Origin: Myxococcales bacterium
GTDB lineage: Bacteria > Myxococcota > Polyangia > Polyangiales > Polyangiaceae
NCBI GenBank assembly: GCA_003151595.1
Contig: PLXW01000118.1
Coordinates: 1-34,925 of the forward strand
Direction of reading: 5' to 3'
Length of the DNA: 34,925 bases
In this document: positions 25,312-34,925 of the stretch, piece after piece
How the letters are laid out: each line of letters starts with the position of its first letter
How positions within the stretch are numbered: the stretch's first letter is position 1
Position numbers and translations under genes: made by a program
The notes under the pieces: generated by a model
The model's input: the letters and a program-made list of their open reading frames with translations, nothing else
Database searches by the model: none
Told to the model about the DNA's origin: nothing

Positions 25312-26751
25312 ATGGATTTCGAGCTCGGCATTGTCTGCGCGCGGTGCGATCGCTACGCGCCGATGGGAACTGCGAGCTGCGCCGAGTGCGCGAACTCTCT
25401 CGCGCTCGTGTCGCGCGCTGCGCCGGCCGGACCCATCGAGCCGGCGTCGCTGATGCCTGTGGCCATTCCTCGCCTCAAGGTCCCATCGCTCGAGCCGCCG
25501 CCCACGTCGCGCCAGGCCATCGCGTCGGTCGCCCCCGCGTCGAAGCGCGCCGGCGGTCCCCCGCGCCCCGCGCCCGGGTCGCAGCCCGGAAACACCGCGC
25601 GCCGCTCCGAGGCCACGCGGCCGATGGAGAAGGACGTCGCCGAGGCCACCGCGATCATCGCCGCCGCCGAAGCTGCGAAAGCCGCGAAGGTCGCCGAGGC
25701 CGCGAAAGCCGCCGAAGCGGCCGTCGTCGCCAAAGCCTACAGCGATCTGCCCCCCGCCTCGCTTCTCGGCCACGAGCAGCTCGTCCCGCGTCGCGGCGCG
25801 ATGGGCACCGGCGCGGTCCGAACCTCGCTCGCTACGGGCACCGATTCGGCTGTATCGTCACCGACCTCTGACCTGCCGGCTGCGCTCGGCGCCCCGACCG
25901 ACGCGCACACCACGTCCCCCGACCTCTCGACTCTCGCCGCCGCCGCGAATCTCACGCTGGAGGAGCTCATGGATCAAGCCCGTCACTTCGTATGCCGCTC
26001 CTGCTCGACGCCTGTGCCCATCGGTCACAAGTTCTGCGGTCGATGCGGCGCGGCGATCCCTCCGGAAATTCTCGGCGCGCGCACGCAGTTCTTCGGTCAG
26101 CTCCAGGCGCCCGGCAAGGCGAAGCTGATCCTCATTCGCGGTGAAGGGGTCGAGGGGCTCTCGTACCAGCTCAACGCCGAGCAACACATCGTCGGCCGCA
26201 ACGGGCAGCTCGTGTTCCCGGACGACCCGTTCGTCTCGCCGAAGCACGCGAACCTCTTCTACCGGAACGGCAAGCTCGTCGTGCGCGACGAGGGCTCGTA
26301 CAACGGCGTCTTCGTCCGCGTGCGCGGCACGATCGAGATCCAGCTGGGCGACGAGATCCTCGCGGGCGAGCAGCTCTTCAAGGTCGACGCCAACCCGAAG
26401 CAGAACGACGGCCCCGCGCCCGACGGCACGTACTTCTACTCGTCGCCGAAGCACCAGACGCTCTTCCGCATCTCGCAGATCCTGCAAGGGGGCATCCCCG
26501 GCATGGTCGTGTGCGCGCGCGGTCAGAGCCTGCAGATCGGACGCGAGGGGGGCGACCTGAACTTCCCGGGTGACCTCTACATGAGCGGCTCGCACTGCCG
26601 CATCGAAGAGGCCGCGGGGAAGTACGCGCTCACCGACTTGAACAGCCGCAATGGCACGTACATCCGCCTGCGCTCGGAGCGGGAGCTCGCGCACGGCGAT
26701 TACATCTTCATCGGGCGGAAGCTGCTGCGGGTCGAGATCACCGCGGCGTAG
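25312..26751 (+). CDS. Double zinc-ribbon, double FHA-domain signalling protein
   Basis: The 479-residue protein is soluble. It starts with a zinc ribbon (C9-x2-C12 ... C23-x2-C26), followed by a long Pro/Ala-rich segment and an alanine-rich helix (about 105-145; IIAAAEAAKAAKVAEAAKAA). A second zinc ribbon (C228-x2-C231 ... C242-x2-C245; CRSCSTPVPIGHKFCGRCG) precedes two FHA domains. FHA1 (about 284-350) has GRNGQLVFPDDPFVSPKHA and DEGSYNGVFVRV. FHA2 (about 405-475) has IGREGGDLNFPGDLYMSGSH and DLNSRNGTYIR. The conserved GR, SxxH and N-G residues of phosphothreonine recognition are present in FHA2 and nearly so in FHA1. It is likely an adaptor reading Ser/Thr phosphorylation; Myxococcota encode many Ser/Thr kinases, one of which lies at 33180. 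No output domain is visible. Confidence 0.88.
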   Translation: MDFELGIVCARCDRYAPMGTASCAECANSLALVSRAAPAGPIEPASLMPVAIPRLKVPSLEPPPTSRQAIASVAPASKRAGGPPRPAPGSQPGNTARRSEATRPMEKDVAEATAIIAAAEAAKAAKVAEAAKAAEAAVVAKAYSDLPPASLLGHEQLVPRRGAMGTGAVRTSLATGTDSAVSSPTSDLPAALGAPTDAHTTSPDLSTLAAAANLTLEELMDQARHFVCRSCSTPVPIGHKFCGRCGAAIPPEILGARTQFFGQLQAPGKAKLILIRGEGVEGLSYQLNAEQHIVGRNGQLVFPDDPFVSPKHANLFYRNGKLVVRDEGSYNGVFVRVRGTIEIQLGDEILAGEQLFKVDANPKQNDGPAPDGTYFYSSPKHQTLFRISQILQGGIPGMVVCARGQSLQIGREGGDLNFPGDLYMSGSHCRIEEAAGKYALTDLNSRNGTYIRLRSERELAHGDYIFIGRKLLRVEITAA

Positions 26752-26764
26752 GGAGAGGGCGAAG

Positions 26765-26834
26765 CCTCACCGTCGAGGCCTCACCGTCCGAGCCTCACCG
26801 TCGGAGCCTCACCCACGAACCCTCACCCCCAACG
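26765..26834 (+). repeat. 14-bp tandem repeat, five units
   Basis: CCTCACC recurs at exactly 14-base intervals (26765, 26779, 26793, 26807, 26821). The first three units share the consensus CCTCACCGTCNGAG; units four and five diverge. The fifth unit is also the left outer arm of the compound palindrome that follows. It lies just after the FHA gene's stop. Confidence 0.75.
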
Positions 26835-26958
26835 ATGCGGCGCGTATCGCGCGTCCCCTCTCCCGCAAGGGGAGAGGGGAAAGCATTGGAGTCGGTATCC
26901 CTCTCCCCTCGCGGGAGAGGGAGCGCGGGGACAGTGCGCGAAATGGGAGGGTGAGGGG
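26820..26958. repeat. Compound palindrome, copy 1 (candidate bidirectional terminator)
   Basis: Outer arms CCCTCACCC (26820-26828) and GGGTGAGGG (26949-26957) enclose two hairpins. The first is CCCCTCTCCC / GGGAGAGGGG (26855-26864 with 26870-26879, loop GCAAG). The second is CCCTCTCCC / GGGAGAGGG (26899-26907 with 26913-26921). The same architecture recurs at 31444-31546. Both copies sit between convergent genes, here the FHA gene (+) and the PhnD-like gene (-). The stems are GC-rich but lack the U-run of an intrinsic terminator, so a terminator role is inferred from position. Confidence 0.7.
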
Positions 26959-27008
26959 ACGCGGGGGGAGGCCAGGCCTCGTTGCGCGCGGCAGCTTCGC
27001 CCCCTCGC

Positions 27009-27872
27009 TCACTTCGGAAAATACGACGGCAGCCGCACCGGCGGCGGCGTCACTGATCGCGGCGCGGCATCGCCCAGCACCGTCTCGTACAGCGCCTCGA
27101 GCATTCGCAAATGCTCTCCGTCCGCGCGCGCGAACGCGTCCGCGAACATCATCGCCTTGGCCGCTTCGTACAGATGCGCCGGCCGCGCGCCCACGAGCCC
27201 GTTCTGAAGCTTCACCAGCACCGACGGCGACACCGAGCGATGCACGGCGAAGATGTCCGACGGGATCGGCCCCGCTTGCGCCACGATCCGCACGCTGTCG
27301 AGCGTCAGCCCGTGCGAGCCGGTGTACGTCGATCGCCCGATGTGGATCGCGTCGCTCACGACGTTGAAGCACGTGGCGCCGACGTCGACCGCGCCCGTCG
27401 TGATCGCGCGCACCACCTCGGAGTGGCTCCGCAGGAAGACGTCTTCGGCGAACGCATCGACCAGGCTCAGCCCCTGCTGCCGCAACGCCGCGCGAATCAC
27501 GACGTACCCCGACGCGCTCTCGCGATCGACCCACGCCGCCTTCAGCCCTTTCAGATCGGCGACCGTGCGAATCGCGCTCGACTCGCGCGTGATGAGCCCC
27601 GTGAAGTAGCTCGTCGCGCCGTGACGGATCGCCACCGCGACCGGCGTGATGCTCGCCGCCTTCACGGCGCGCGCCGCCGCCAGCGGCGGGAGCCATGCGA
27701 AATGAACGAGTCCCTGCTCCACCGCGCTCGCCAGCGCGCGGTAGTCCGCGGCGTTGTGCAGCTCGATCTCCGTGCCCAGCACCCCCTCGAGCGCGACCAC
27801 GAACGCACGCATGCGCTCCTGGCCCCCCTCCCCGTACGGGATGACCCCAAGGCGCGAGCGCTCGAGAAGCAT
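27009..27872 (-). CDS. PhnD-type substrate-binding protein without signal peptide
   Basis: ATG 27872 gives 287 residues. The fold is a type 2 periplasmic binding protein of the phosphate/phosphonate (PhnD/SsuA/transferrin) group: LGVIPYGEGG at the start, a HNAADYRALASAVEQGLVHF block, then the signature SHSEVVRAITTGAVDVGATC, and a final GPIPSDIFAVHRSV ... LVKLQNGL. Family members are normally exported and hand substrate to an ABC permease. Here the protein begins directly with the first beta strand, no hydrophobic leader is present, and no permease or ATPase gene is nearby. It may be a cytoplasmic ligand-sensing protein, or the real start may be missed. It lies 12 nt downstream of the gene 27885-28370, which suggests one transcription unit. 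Confidence 0.82.
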   Translation of the reverse strand: MLLERSRLGVIPYGEGGQERMRAFVVALEGVLGTEIELHNAADYRALASAVEQGLVHFAWLPPLAAARAVKAASITPVAVAIRHGATSYFTGLITRESSAIRTVADLKGLKAAWVDRESASGYVVIRAALRQQGLSLVDAFAEDVFLRSHSEVVRAITTGAVDVGATCFNVVSDAIHIGRSTYTGSHGLTLDSVRIVAQAGPIPSDIFAVHRSVSPSVLVKLQNGLVGARPAHLYEAAKAMMFADAFARADGEHLRMLEALYETVLGDAAPRSVTPPPVRLPSYFPK

Positions 27873-27884
27873 GAGCCGCGCTTA

Positions 27885-28370
27885 TCAGCGCAGTCGGCGG
27901 GAGCGCAAGAGTGCCGGCGTCGGCGTGTCGATCGAACGCGGGGCCGAGACGGGCGGAACGGTCGTCTGGCGGGGCAATGGCGGAGGGGGGGCGGTCGAGC
28001 GGTCGGGCCCCTTGCTTCGCGGGCGCGTGCTCACCGAGCTGACGTTCGCGTTCCACGCCACGCCTTCGGGCGGGAACGACGAGCTCGCGTTCTCGCTCGC
28101 GCGGTGCGCCGTCGGCTTCTTCGACACGTGGCTCACTTCACCGCGCTTGGCCGCGATGACCTTCTCTTCGAGCTCGGCCACGCACTCCAGCATCGCCTGC
28201 ACCTGGGGCGTCGTCGGGGCGTAGGTGGCCCAGTTCGCGATCACGCGTCCGTAGGTCACGGCCTTCCCGCGGAGCTCGCGCACGTGCGGAGTCACGGCCA
28301 TTTCCTGCAATTCGTGAATGAGCTCTTGAATGGTCGACTCCAATTGAGCCGGCCGCGGGGACTTCTCCAC
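27885..28370 (-). CDS. Hypothetical protein, helical N-terminus and disordered Pro/Ser-rich C-terminus
   Basis: GTG 28370 gives 161 residues; a -10-like TAAGCT ends 7 nt upstream, supporting this start, while ATG 28301 is an internal alternative. The first ~75 residues are amphipathic helices (LESTIQELIHELQEMAVTP, TPQVQAMLECVAELEEKVIA) that could form a coiled coil or helical bundle. The last ~85 residues are low-complexity Pro/Ser/Thr/Arg (RSTAPPPPLPRQTTVPPVSA). There is no signal peptide or known motif. It is immediately upstream of the PhnD-like gene on the same strand, so the two probably work together, perhaps with this protein as partner of the soluble binding protein. The function is unknown. 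Confidence 0.6.
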   Translation of the reverse strand: MEKSPRPAQLESTIQELIHELQEMAVTPHVRELRGKAVTYGRVIANWATYAPTTPQVQAMLECVAELEEKVIAAKRGEVSHVSKKPTAHRASENASSSFPPEGVAWNANVSSVSTRPRSKGPDRSTAPPPPLPRQTTVPPVSAPRSIDTPTPALLRSRRLR

Positions 28371-28377
28371 ACCGTGA

Positions 28378-28383
28378 AGCTTA
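28378..28383 (-). promoter_or_regulatory. Candidate -10 element (TAAGCT) for the gene starting at 28370
   Basis: On the minus strand TAAGCT is 7 nt before GTG 28370 with no Shine-Dalgarno between, the best example in this window of the leaderless arrangement. Confidence 0.4.
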
Positions 28384-28557
28384 GGGGCTGAATGGTCGTC
28401 GGCGAGCTACTTGGGGTCCCGCGACGCGCTTTGCTCGCACTTTGACGCAGACATGTCGCCATCCGAGCGAACGGGCCCGCGTCGCTCGGCGGCGCTTTTG
28501 GCGGCGATCACGAGCCTCCGCGCCTCGTGCAGCTCGAGCGTCGAGCGTCGAGCGACC

Positions 28558-29199
28558 TCAGCGCTTCGCGCGCGCGCTCGCGCTCTTCGCCGTTTCCCGC
28601 CCGAACAGCCCCATCGCGCGCCGCGCGACCGAGCCCACGGCCGTGAGCACCGATGTGGGCAGCGCCTCGATGAGCGCCTCCAGGTCCAGCGGCCCTTCGA
28701 ACGCGGGGAGGAGATCGTTGAACAGGATCGCGAAGCGGTCGTACTTGCGACCGAGGCTGGTGATGCGATCGCGAATCGCGTCGGCCTCCGGCCCCTTGGC
28801 GTTGCCGAGGATGTCGAGCGTGCGCGCGCAGAGCTGCTGCTTGTCGGCGACGACGCGGCGGAGGCGCGTGATGTACGCGCCGATGATCACGTCGGGGTAC
28901 TTCCCGCGCAGCGAGAACGTGTCGTAGCGCGCGCCGGCTTCGCGATGGCGCTGCACGATGCCCGCCGCCTCGAGCCCGCGGAGGTTCGCGAAGATGTTGC
29001 TCTTCGATCGCCCGAGCTCGAGGGACAGCTCGTCCATCGATCGCGGATCGTCTGACAGATAGAGCGCGGCGACGACCTGCCCGCCGAGTCGCGTGATGCC
29101 GGGGAAGCTCGCGGCGATCTCGGCCCCGACCCCTTCGAGCAACGTCTTGCGGGCGATGACGACGGGGTCTTCGGACTTGGGGGCTTGGGCGCGGGTCAT
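28558..29199 (-). CDS. GbsR/MarR-family transcriptional regulator
   Basis: ATG 29199 gives 213 residues. Residues about 25-100 form a MarR-type winged helix: GGQVVAALYLSDDPRSMDEL, then the recognition region LGRSKSNIFANLRGLEAAGI and wing VQRHREAGARYDTFSL. This 'S-K-x-N-x-x-x-N-L-R-x-L' recognition helix and wing with 'R-Y-D/E' are typical of GbsR-like regulators, first known as repressors of glycine-betaine synthesis. The C-terminal half is helical and probably dimerises. It ends with a basic tail (KSASARAKR). It is divergent from the YyaL gene (29305), with about 105 bases between; the shared intergenic region may hold its operator. The ligand is unknown, and no betaine gene is visible here. 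Confidence 0.88.
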   Translation of the reverse strand: MTRAQAPKSEDPVVIARKTLLEGVGAEIAASFPGITRLGGQVVAALYLSDDPRSMDELSLELGRSKSNIFANLRGLEAAGIVQRHREAGARYDTFSLRGKYPDVIIGAYITRLRRVVADKQQLCARTLDILGNAKGPEADAIRDRITSLGRKYDRFAILFNDLLPAFEGPLDLEALIEALPTSVLTAVGSVARRAMGLFGRETAKSASARAKR

Positions 29200-29304
29200 T
29201 CTGGACGGACGGAATCGCTAACACAGCCGTGCCGCCGCGCAAGCGAGTGCCCGCGGCCGTGCTGAGCTTTACCTGCGTTCCCTCGCGTGGTTGTAGTCAC
29301 CTGC

Positions 29305-31392
<2,088 letters not shown>

Positions 31393-31443
31393 GAGGCGTT
31401 CGCGCGAGGGATTCCCGCGAGGGATTCGCCCGTCTCCCGCGAG

Positions 31444-31546
31444 CCCTCACCCCCCAGCCCCCTCTCCCGCAAGGGGAGAGGGGGAGGAGCCAACGCGTGA
31501 TCTCTCCTCCCCTCTCCCTTTGCGGGAGAGGGGCCGGGGGTGAGGG
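31444..31546. repeat. Compound palindrome, copy 2 (candidate bidirectional terminator)
   Basis: Outer arms CCCTCACCC (31444-31452) and GGGTGAGGG (31538-31546) enclose CCCCCTCTCCC / GGGAGAGGGGG (31458-31468 with 31474-31484, loop GCAAG) and CCCCTCTCCC / GGGAGAGGGG (31509-31518 with 31524-31533, loop TTTGC). It is the same design as copy 1 at 26820-26958. It lies in the 230-base gap between the convergent yyaL and pcnB genes. The bases before it (31404-31427) hold a two-unit 13-bp direct repeat, GCGAGGGATTC. Confidence 0.7.
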
Positions 31547-31622
31547 TTCGCGGGGGAACCGGCCAGTGAGGGTGCGCGCCGCTTGGCGCAAGCTCGCCCT
31601 CACGCGCGCTCGGCGTCCGCCC

Positions 31623-32996
31623 TCAGCTCCTTCGCGGAGCCCCGCCCCGTCGTCGCCACGTCCCGCCCCGCGCGATCGGTCGCGCGCTCGGCGGCAACGG
31701 CGGCGGCAACTCCGCCTTCATGCGCTCCAGCGGCGCCAGGTCTTTCCCCCGCGCCATCCAATCGAGCTCCAGCACTTCGATCGCCGGACCCAGGACGTCG
31801 TTGCGCGCGAGGCGCCCCATCTTCCCGGCCGCCAGGCGCGGTTGAACGGCCACGATGCGACGCACGCCGTCGGCGATACGTCGCGGCATCGCGATGCGCT
31901 CGATCATCGGCTCGAGGAACTCGACCATCGCTTCCAACCGCTCGCGCGCGCCGGCGCACGCTTCGTCGATCGGCTCGTGCAGGAGCGCCGACCACAGCAC
32001 GATGTCGTCGAGCGCGTGCCCCTCGGCCTTCGTGCGCGAATCGATGGCGCGCATCTTCGCCCAGAAGCGCGCGCCGCCGCCGGCCGTCGCTTCGTCGTCG
32101 TCGATGAACGCCGACAGCTCGGGGAGGAGGATCGCCATCGCGCCCGTCTCCCAGAGGAGCCACATCGATCGATGCGCGGCGCCGCCGCGAAGCAGGCGCA
32201 AGATCTCTTCGAAGATGCGCGGCTTGGCGGCGCGGGCGAGCGTGTCGCGGCACGAGACCATCGCGTCGTACACGTCGGGCTGGATGCCGAGGTCGAGGCG
32301 GGCGGCGAACTTGATCGCGCGGAGGATGCGCACCGGGTCTTCGCGGAAGCGGACGATCGGATCGCCGATCGTGTGGATCGTGCGGCGCCTGATGTCGTCC
32401 ATCCCGCCGCACCAGTCGAGGATCTCGCGGCGGTCGACGTCGTAGAAGAGCGCGTTGATCGTGAAGTCGCGCCGGATGGCGTCTTCGTGTGCGAGCCCGA
32501 ACACGTTGTCGCTGCGAATGAGCAGGTCCGAGTCGGCCGCTTCGACGCCCTCTTCTTCCGGCACTTCCGTGACCGGGCTCCGGCGGAAAGTGGCGACCTC
32601 GATCACCTTGCCGCCACCGAAGAGCACGTGCACCAGCCGGAACCGCCGCCCGATGACGCGGCTGTTGCGGAACACCTGCCGCACGTCTTCGGGGCGGGCG
32701 CTGGTGGCGATGTCGAAGTCCTTCGGCTTGCCGTCGAGGAGCAAGTCGCGAACGCACCCGCCGACGAGGTACGCCTGGAACCCGGCGCGCTCCAACCGAC
32801 GGACCACCTTGGCGGCGTCGGCGTCGATCCGCTCCTCGATGTGCGCGGCGTCGTGGCGGATCAGTCCAGTCCCGGCGTGACGCTCACGCGCCGACAGGTC
32901 GGCGTGCGCATCGCCCTCGGCGACGGGGGTTGGCTCGACGGTGAAGGACGGAAGCTCGGGGGGAGCGGGGTGGTTGTCGTTTTGGTTGCGGCGCAT
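31623..32996 (-). CDS. pcnB: Poly(A) polymerase PcnB (tRNA nucleotidyltransferase superfamily)
   Basis: ATG 32996 (MRRNQNDNHPAP) is chosen because a -10-like TATGGT (33031-33036, minus strand) leaves only a short leader; the frame is open to 33068. The 457-residue product carries the class II nucleotidyltransferase motifs: the GG box LVGGCVRDLLLDGKPKDFD (77-95), metal ligands D93-x-D95, and RRDFTINALFYD (175-186). The sequence VIGRRFRLVHVLFGGGKVIE with EVATFRR separates poly(A) polymerases from CCA-adding enzymes and is present. The head/neck domain follows (FREDPVRILRAIKFAARLDL; RIFEEILRLLRGG). The C-terminus is basic and Pro-rich (ARPIARGGTWRRRGGAPRRS), as in E. coli PcnB, which adds 3' A-tails to RNA and promotes decay. 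The N-terminal ~60 residues are poorly conserved. Confidence 0.9.
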   Translation of the reverse strand: MRRNQNDNHPAPPELPSFTVEPTPVAEGDAHADLSARERHAGTGLIRHDAAHIEERIDADAAKVVRRLERAGFQAYLVGGCVRDLLLDGKPKDFDIATSARPEDVRQVFRNSRVIGRRFRLVHVLFGGGKVIEVATFRRSPVTEVPEEEGVEAADSDLLIRSDNVFGLAHEDAIRRDFTINALFYDVDRREILDWCGGMDDIRRRTIHTIGDPIVRFREDPVRILRAIKFAARLDLGIQPDVYDAMVSCRDTLARAAKPRIFEEILRLLRGGAAHRSMWLLWETGAMAILLPELSAFIDDDEATAGGGARFWAKMRAIDSRTKAEGHALDDIVLWSALLHEPIDEACAGARERLEAMVEFLEPMIERIAMPRRIADGVRRIVAVQPRLAAGKMGRLARNDVLGPAIEVLELDWMARGKDLAPLERMKAELPPPLPPSARPIARGGTWRRRGGAPRRS

Positions 32997-33165
32997 CTGA
33001 TCGGGAAAAAACGCTCTGATCCCGGCCACAACCATAACAGTCACCCGATCCCGCCGCAATGCATGCACACATGCGGTCGAGCTGCGGACCCCTCGCGCTG
33101 GGCCTCGCGCTGGGCCTCGCGGTCAGCAGGAAAGTCCGCGTCCGCGCCGCCGACCCCTTCGGTGG

Positions 33166-33171
33166 TACGAT
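33166..33171 (+). promoter_or_regulatory. Candidate -10 element (TACGAT) for the Ser/Thr kinase gene
   Basis: TACGAT lies 8 nt before GTG 33180. A TGAGG (33174-33178) close to the start is too near to serve as a normal ribosome-binding site, so a leaderless message is plausible. Confidence 0.35.
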
Positions 33172-33179
33172 CCTGAGGC

Positions 33180-34268
33180 GTGGCGCTCGAGCCCATCCAT
33201 CTCGCCGATTTCGAGCTCGGCGACCCGCTCGGATCCGGCGCGACCTCCCGTGTCTTCGCCGCCAGGCACAAGTCCACGAGCCGCCAGGTGGCCATCAAGA
33301 TGCTCGAGCCGTCGCACCGCGACAGCAGCGAGCTCCGGACGCGCATGCAGCGCGAAGCCATCATGCTGTCGGGCGTCGAGAGCCCGCACGTCGGGCGGAT
33401 CCTCGGCTTCGGCTACGAGGACGAGCAGCCGTTCCTGTGCCTCGAGCGCCTCCACGGCATGACGCTGGCCGATCTGTTGAAGCGAAACGGGCGGATCGAG
33501 ATCGACAAGCTCGTCACGTCGATCGAGCAGCTCCTCGTCGGCGTGCGCGACTGCCACGCGGCCGGCGTCATCCACCGCGACATCAAGCCGGCGAACATCT
33601 TCCTCGACGAGACCGAGAACGGCACCACCGACGTGAAGCTGATCGACTTCGGCGTCGCGCGCCTGAAGGAGATCGCCCAGGCCGGCCGCAGCCTCACGAG
33701 CACGCACCACTTGCTCGGATCGATGGGCTACATGGCGCCCGAGCAGTTCCAGAACGCCAAGCGGGTCGGCCCTCAGGCGGACGTCTACGCCATCGGCGTC
33801 GTCATCTTCCGCTGCGTCACTGGAAGGCTCCCGTTCGTGAGCAAGTCGTTCGAGACGCTCATCAAGATGAAGCTGGAGAAGCCGTCGCCCCGGCTCTCGA
33901 CGATGCCCGGCGTGGGGAAGAACGATCTGCTCGATTCGTTCGTCCAGACCGCGCTTCAGCCCAACGCCTCGTCCCGCTTCGACAACGGCAAGCAAATGCT
34001 CGAAGCGTGGTGGCGGGTCGCCGCCGACCTCGATCGCGAAGCGCTCTTTCTCGACGGCGTCGAAGTGGTCTTCGAGTTCGAGGACGACATCGAGGTCTCG
34101 ACCGACGTGGTCGCCGGGGGCGCGGTCATGATGAACGCCACCATGGCGGAGATCGAATCGACCACCGTGAACCGCCACCGCGGCGGCCATTCCCACGCGG
34201 TTTCCGGCGAAGGGGACTCGGACGACGACACCGACGCGACGGGGAGGAACGGCACTTCCGGGACTTGA
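33180..34268 (+). CDS. Soluble Ser/Thr protein kinase (Hanks/PknB-type)
   Basis: GTG 33180 gives 362 residues. The kinase domain covers about 10-275 with all canonical elements: Gly loop LGSGATSRVFAA (17-28), ATP-anchoring K40 (VAIKML), helix-C E59 (MQREAIML), catalytic loop HRDIKPANIF (H132-R133-D134), DFG at D156 (LIDFGVARL), activation segment ending SMGYMAPEQF, and ADVYAIGVVIFRCVTGRLPF. It is therefore likely active. No transmembrane helix or extracellular sensor is present, so it is cytoplasmic. The last ~85 residues are acidic then His/Asp-rich (EFEDDIEVSTD, NRHRGGHSHAV, GEGDSDDDTD) and probably disordered. Polyangiales genomes hold hundreds of such kinases. It might phosphorylate Thr sites read by FHA proteins such as the one at 25312; that link is inference. 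Confidence 0.93.
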   Translation: MALEPIHLADFELGDPLGSGATSRVFAARHKSTSRQVAIKMLEPSHRDSSELRTRMQREAIMLSGVESPHVGRILGFGYEDEQPFLCLERLHGMTLADLLKRNGRIEIDKLVTSIEQLLVGVRDCHAAGVIHRDIKPANIFLDETENGTTDVKLIDFGVARLKEIAQAGRSLTSTHHLLGSMGYMAPEQFQNAKRVGPQADVYAIGVVIFRCVTGRLPFVSKSFETLIKMKLEKPSPRLSTMPGVGKNDLLDSFVQTALQPNASSRFDNGKQMLEAWWRVAADLDREALFLDGVEVVFEFEDDIEVSTDVVAGGAVMMNATMAEIESTTVNRHRGGHSHAVSGEGDSDDDTDATGRNGTSGT

Positions 34269-34304
34269 ATGCGCCGGATCGGCCCACGATTCATGCCTGA
34301 GCCG

Positions 34305-34332
34305 TTGACTCACCAAACCATGTGATTAGCTT
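34305..34332 (+). promoter_or_regulatory. Candidate promoter for dnaK
   Basis: TTGACT (34305-34310) and TAGCTT (34327-34332), with a 16-bp spacer, make a fair vegetative-type promoter about 80 bases before the dnaK start. A weaker heat-shock-like pair, CTTGAA (34264-34269) with CCCACGAT (34283-34290) at 13 bp, lies just upstream and overlaps the kinase stop. No CIRCE-type inverted repeat is present. Confidence 0.4.
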
Positions 34333-34410
34333 GGCCCGCGAACCCACTGGGCTCTCGAGGTCTCCCGCAAGCGGAGGCAAGGGCGGTGGCGATTCGGGAG
34401 GCATCTCGCT

Positions 34411-34925
<515 letters not shown>

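Noticed and set aside
26765..26834. Possible CRISPR array
   Set aside because: The period is only 14 bases with no separate spacers, so it is a simple tandem repeat.
26809..28056. 415-residue minus-strand open frame
   Set aside because: It covers the PhnD-like gene in another frame and extends through the compound palindrome; Arg/Gly-rich, without motif.
34269..34410. CIRCE/HrcA operator upstream of dnaK
   Set aside because: No TTAGCACTC-N9-GAGTGCTAA-like repeat is present; only promoter-like hexamers were found.

Overview
The window is GC-rich DNA with compact gene packing. It carries many Gly/Ser- or Asp-Gly-Gly-linked lipoproteins, FHA and Ser/Thr-kinase signalling proteins, and a huge SpvB/RHS surface protein. 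This style fits a soil Myxococcota, most likely the Polyangiales (Labilithrix/Sorangium-like). The assignment rests on gene content and style only; no rRNA or phylogenetic marker was compared. No tRNA, rRNA, CRISPR array, insertion sequence or prophage gene was seen.

Layout. (1) 1-9822 is a cell-envelope region. It holds the C-terminal end of a TonB/AgmX-like protein, several lipoproteins (beta-propellers, small hypotheticals), and a translationally coupled pair: a copper type II monooxygenase-like lipoprotein with a CxxCH haem motif (2034-3356) and a CxxCH-containing propeller with a Cys-rich tail (3353-5470). Three minus-strand hypotheticals lie at 7558-9463. (2) 9855-17413 is a 2421-residue secreted SpvB/TcB/RHS polymorphic toxin ending in a WHH-type nuclease-like tip. 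Its putative immunity gene starts inside the toxin reading frame. (3) 17554-20828 holds a SUMF1-fold lipoprotein lacking the catalytic cysteines, with a possible frameshift in its signal peptide, followed by a small lipoprotein and a collagen-like protein with 61 uninterrupted G-X-Y triplets. (4) 20848-25266 holds a family 2 glycosyltransferase, a membrane-anchored TPR-like protein, a 52-residue lipoprotein, and an OmpR-type response regulator overlapping a histidine kinase with a His-rich N-terminus. (5) 25312-34925 is more housekeeping-like: a double zinc-ribbon/double-FHA protein, a leaderless PhnD-type binding protein with a small partner, a GbsR/MarR regulator, a YyaL (DUF255) protein, poly(A) polymerase PcnB, a Ser/Thr kinase, and the start of dnaK. 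The dnaK frame is interrupted by an in-frame TAG about 65 bases before the window ends.

Regulation. Some starts have clear Shine-Dalgarno sequences (395, 9855, 17102, 19302, 34411). Another set has none but carries a TAnnnT-type -10 hexamer 5-11 nt before the start codon, suggesting leaderless or near-leaderless mRNAs. Two near-identical compound palindromes sit between the two convergent gene pairs at 26.8 kb and 31.5 kb and are good candidates for bidirectional terminators belonging to a dispersed repeat family.

The most interesting items are the toxin/immunity overlap, the copper-monooxygenase/cytochrome pair, the interrupted dnaK, and the paired compound palindromes. No gap between genes exceeds about 260 bases.
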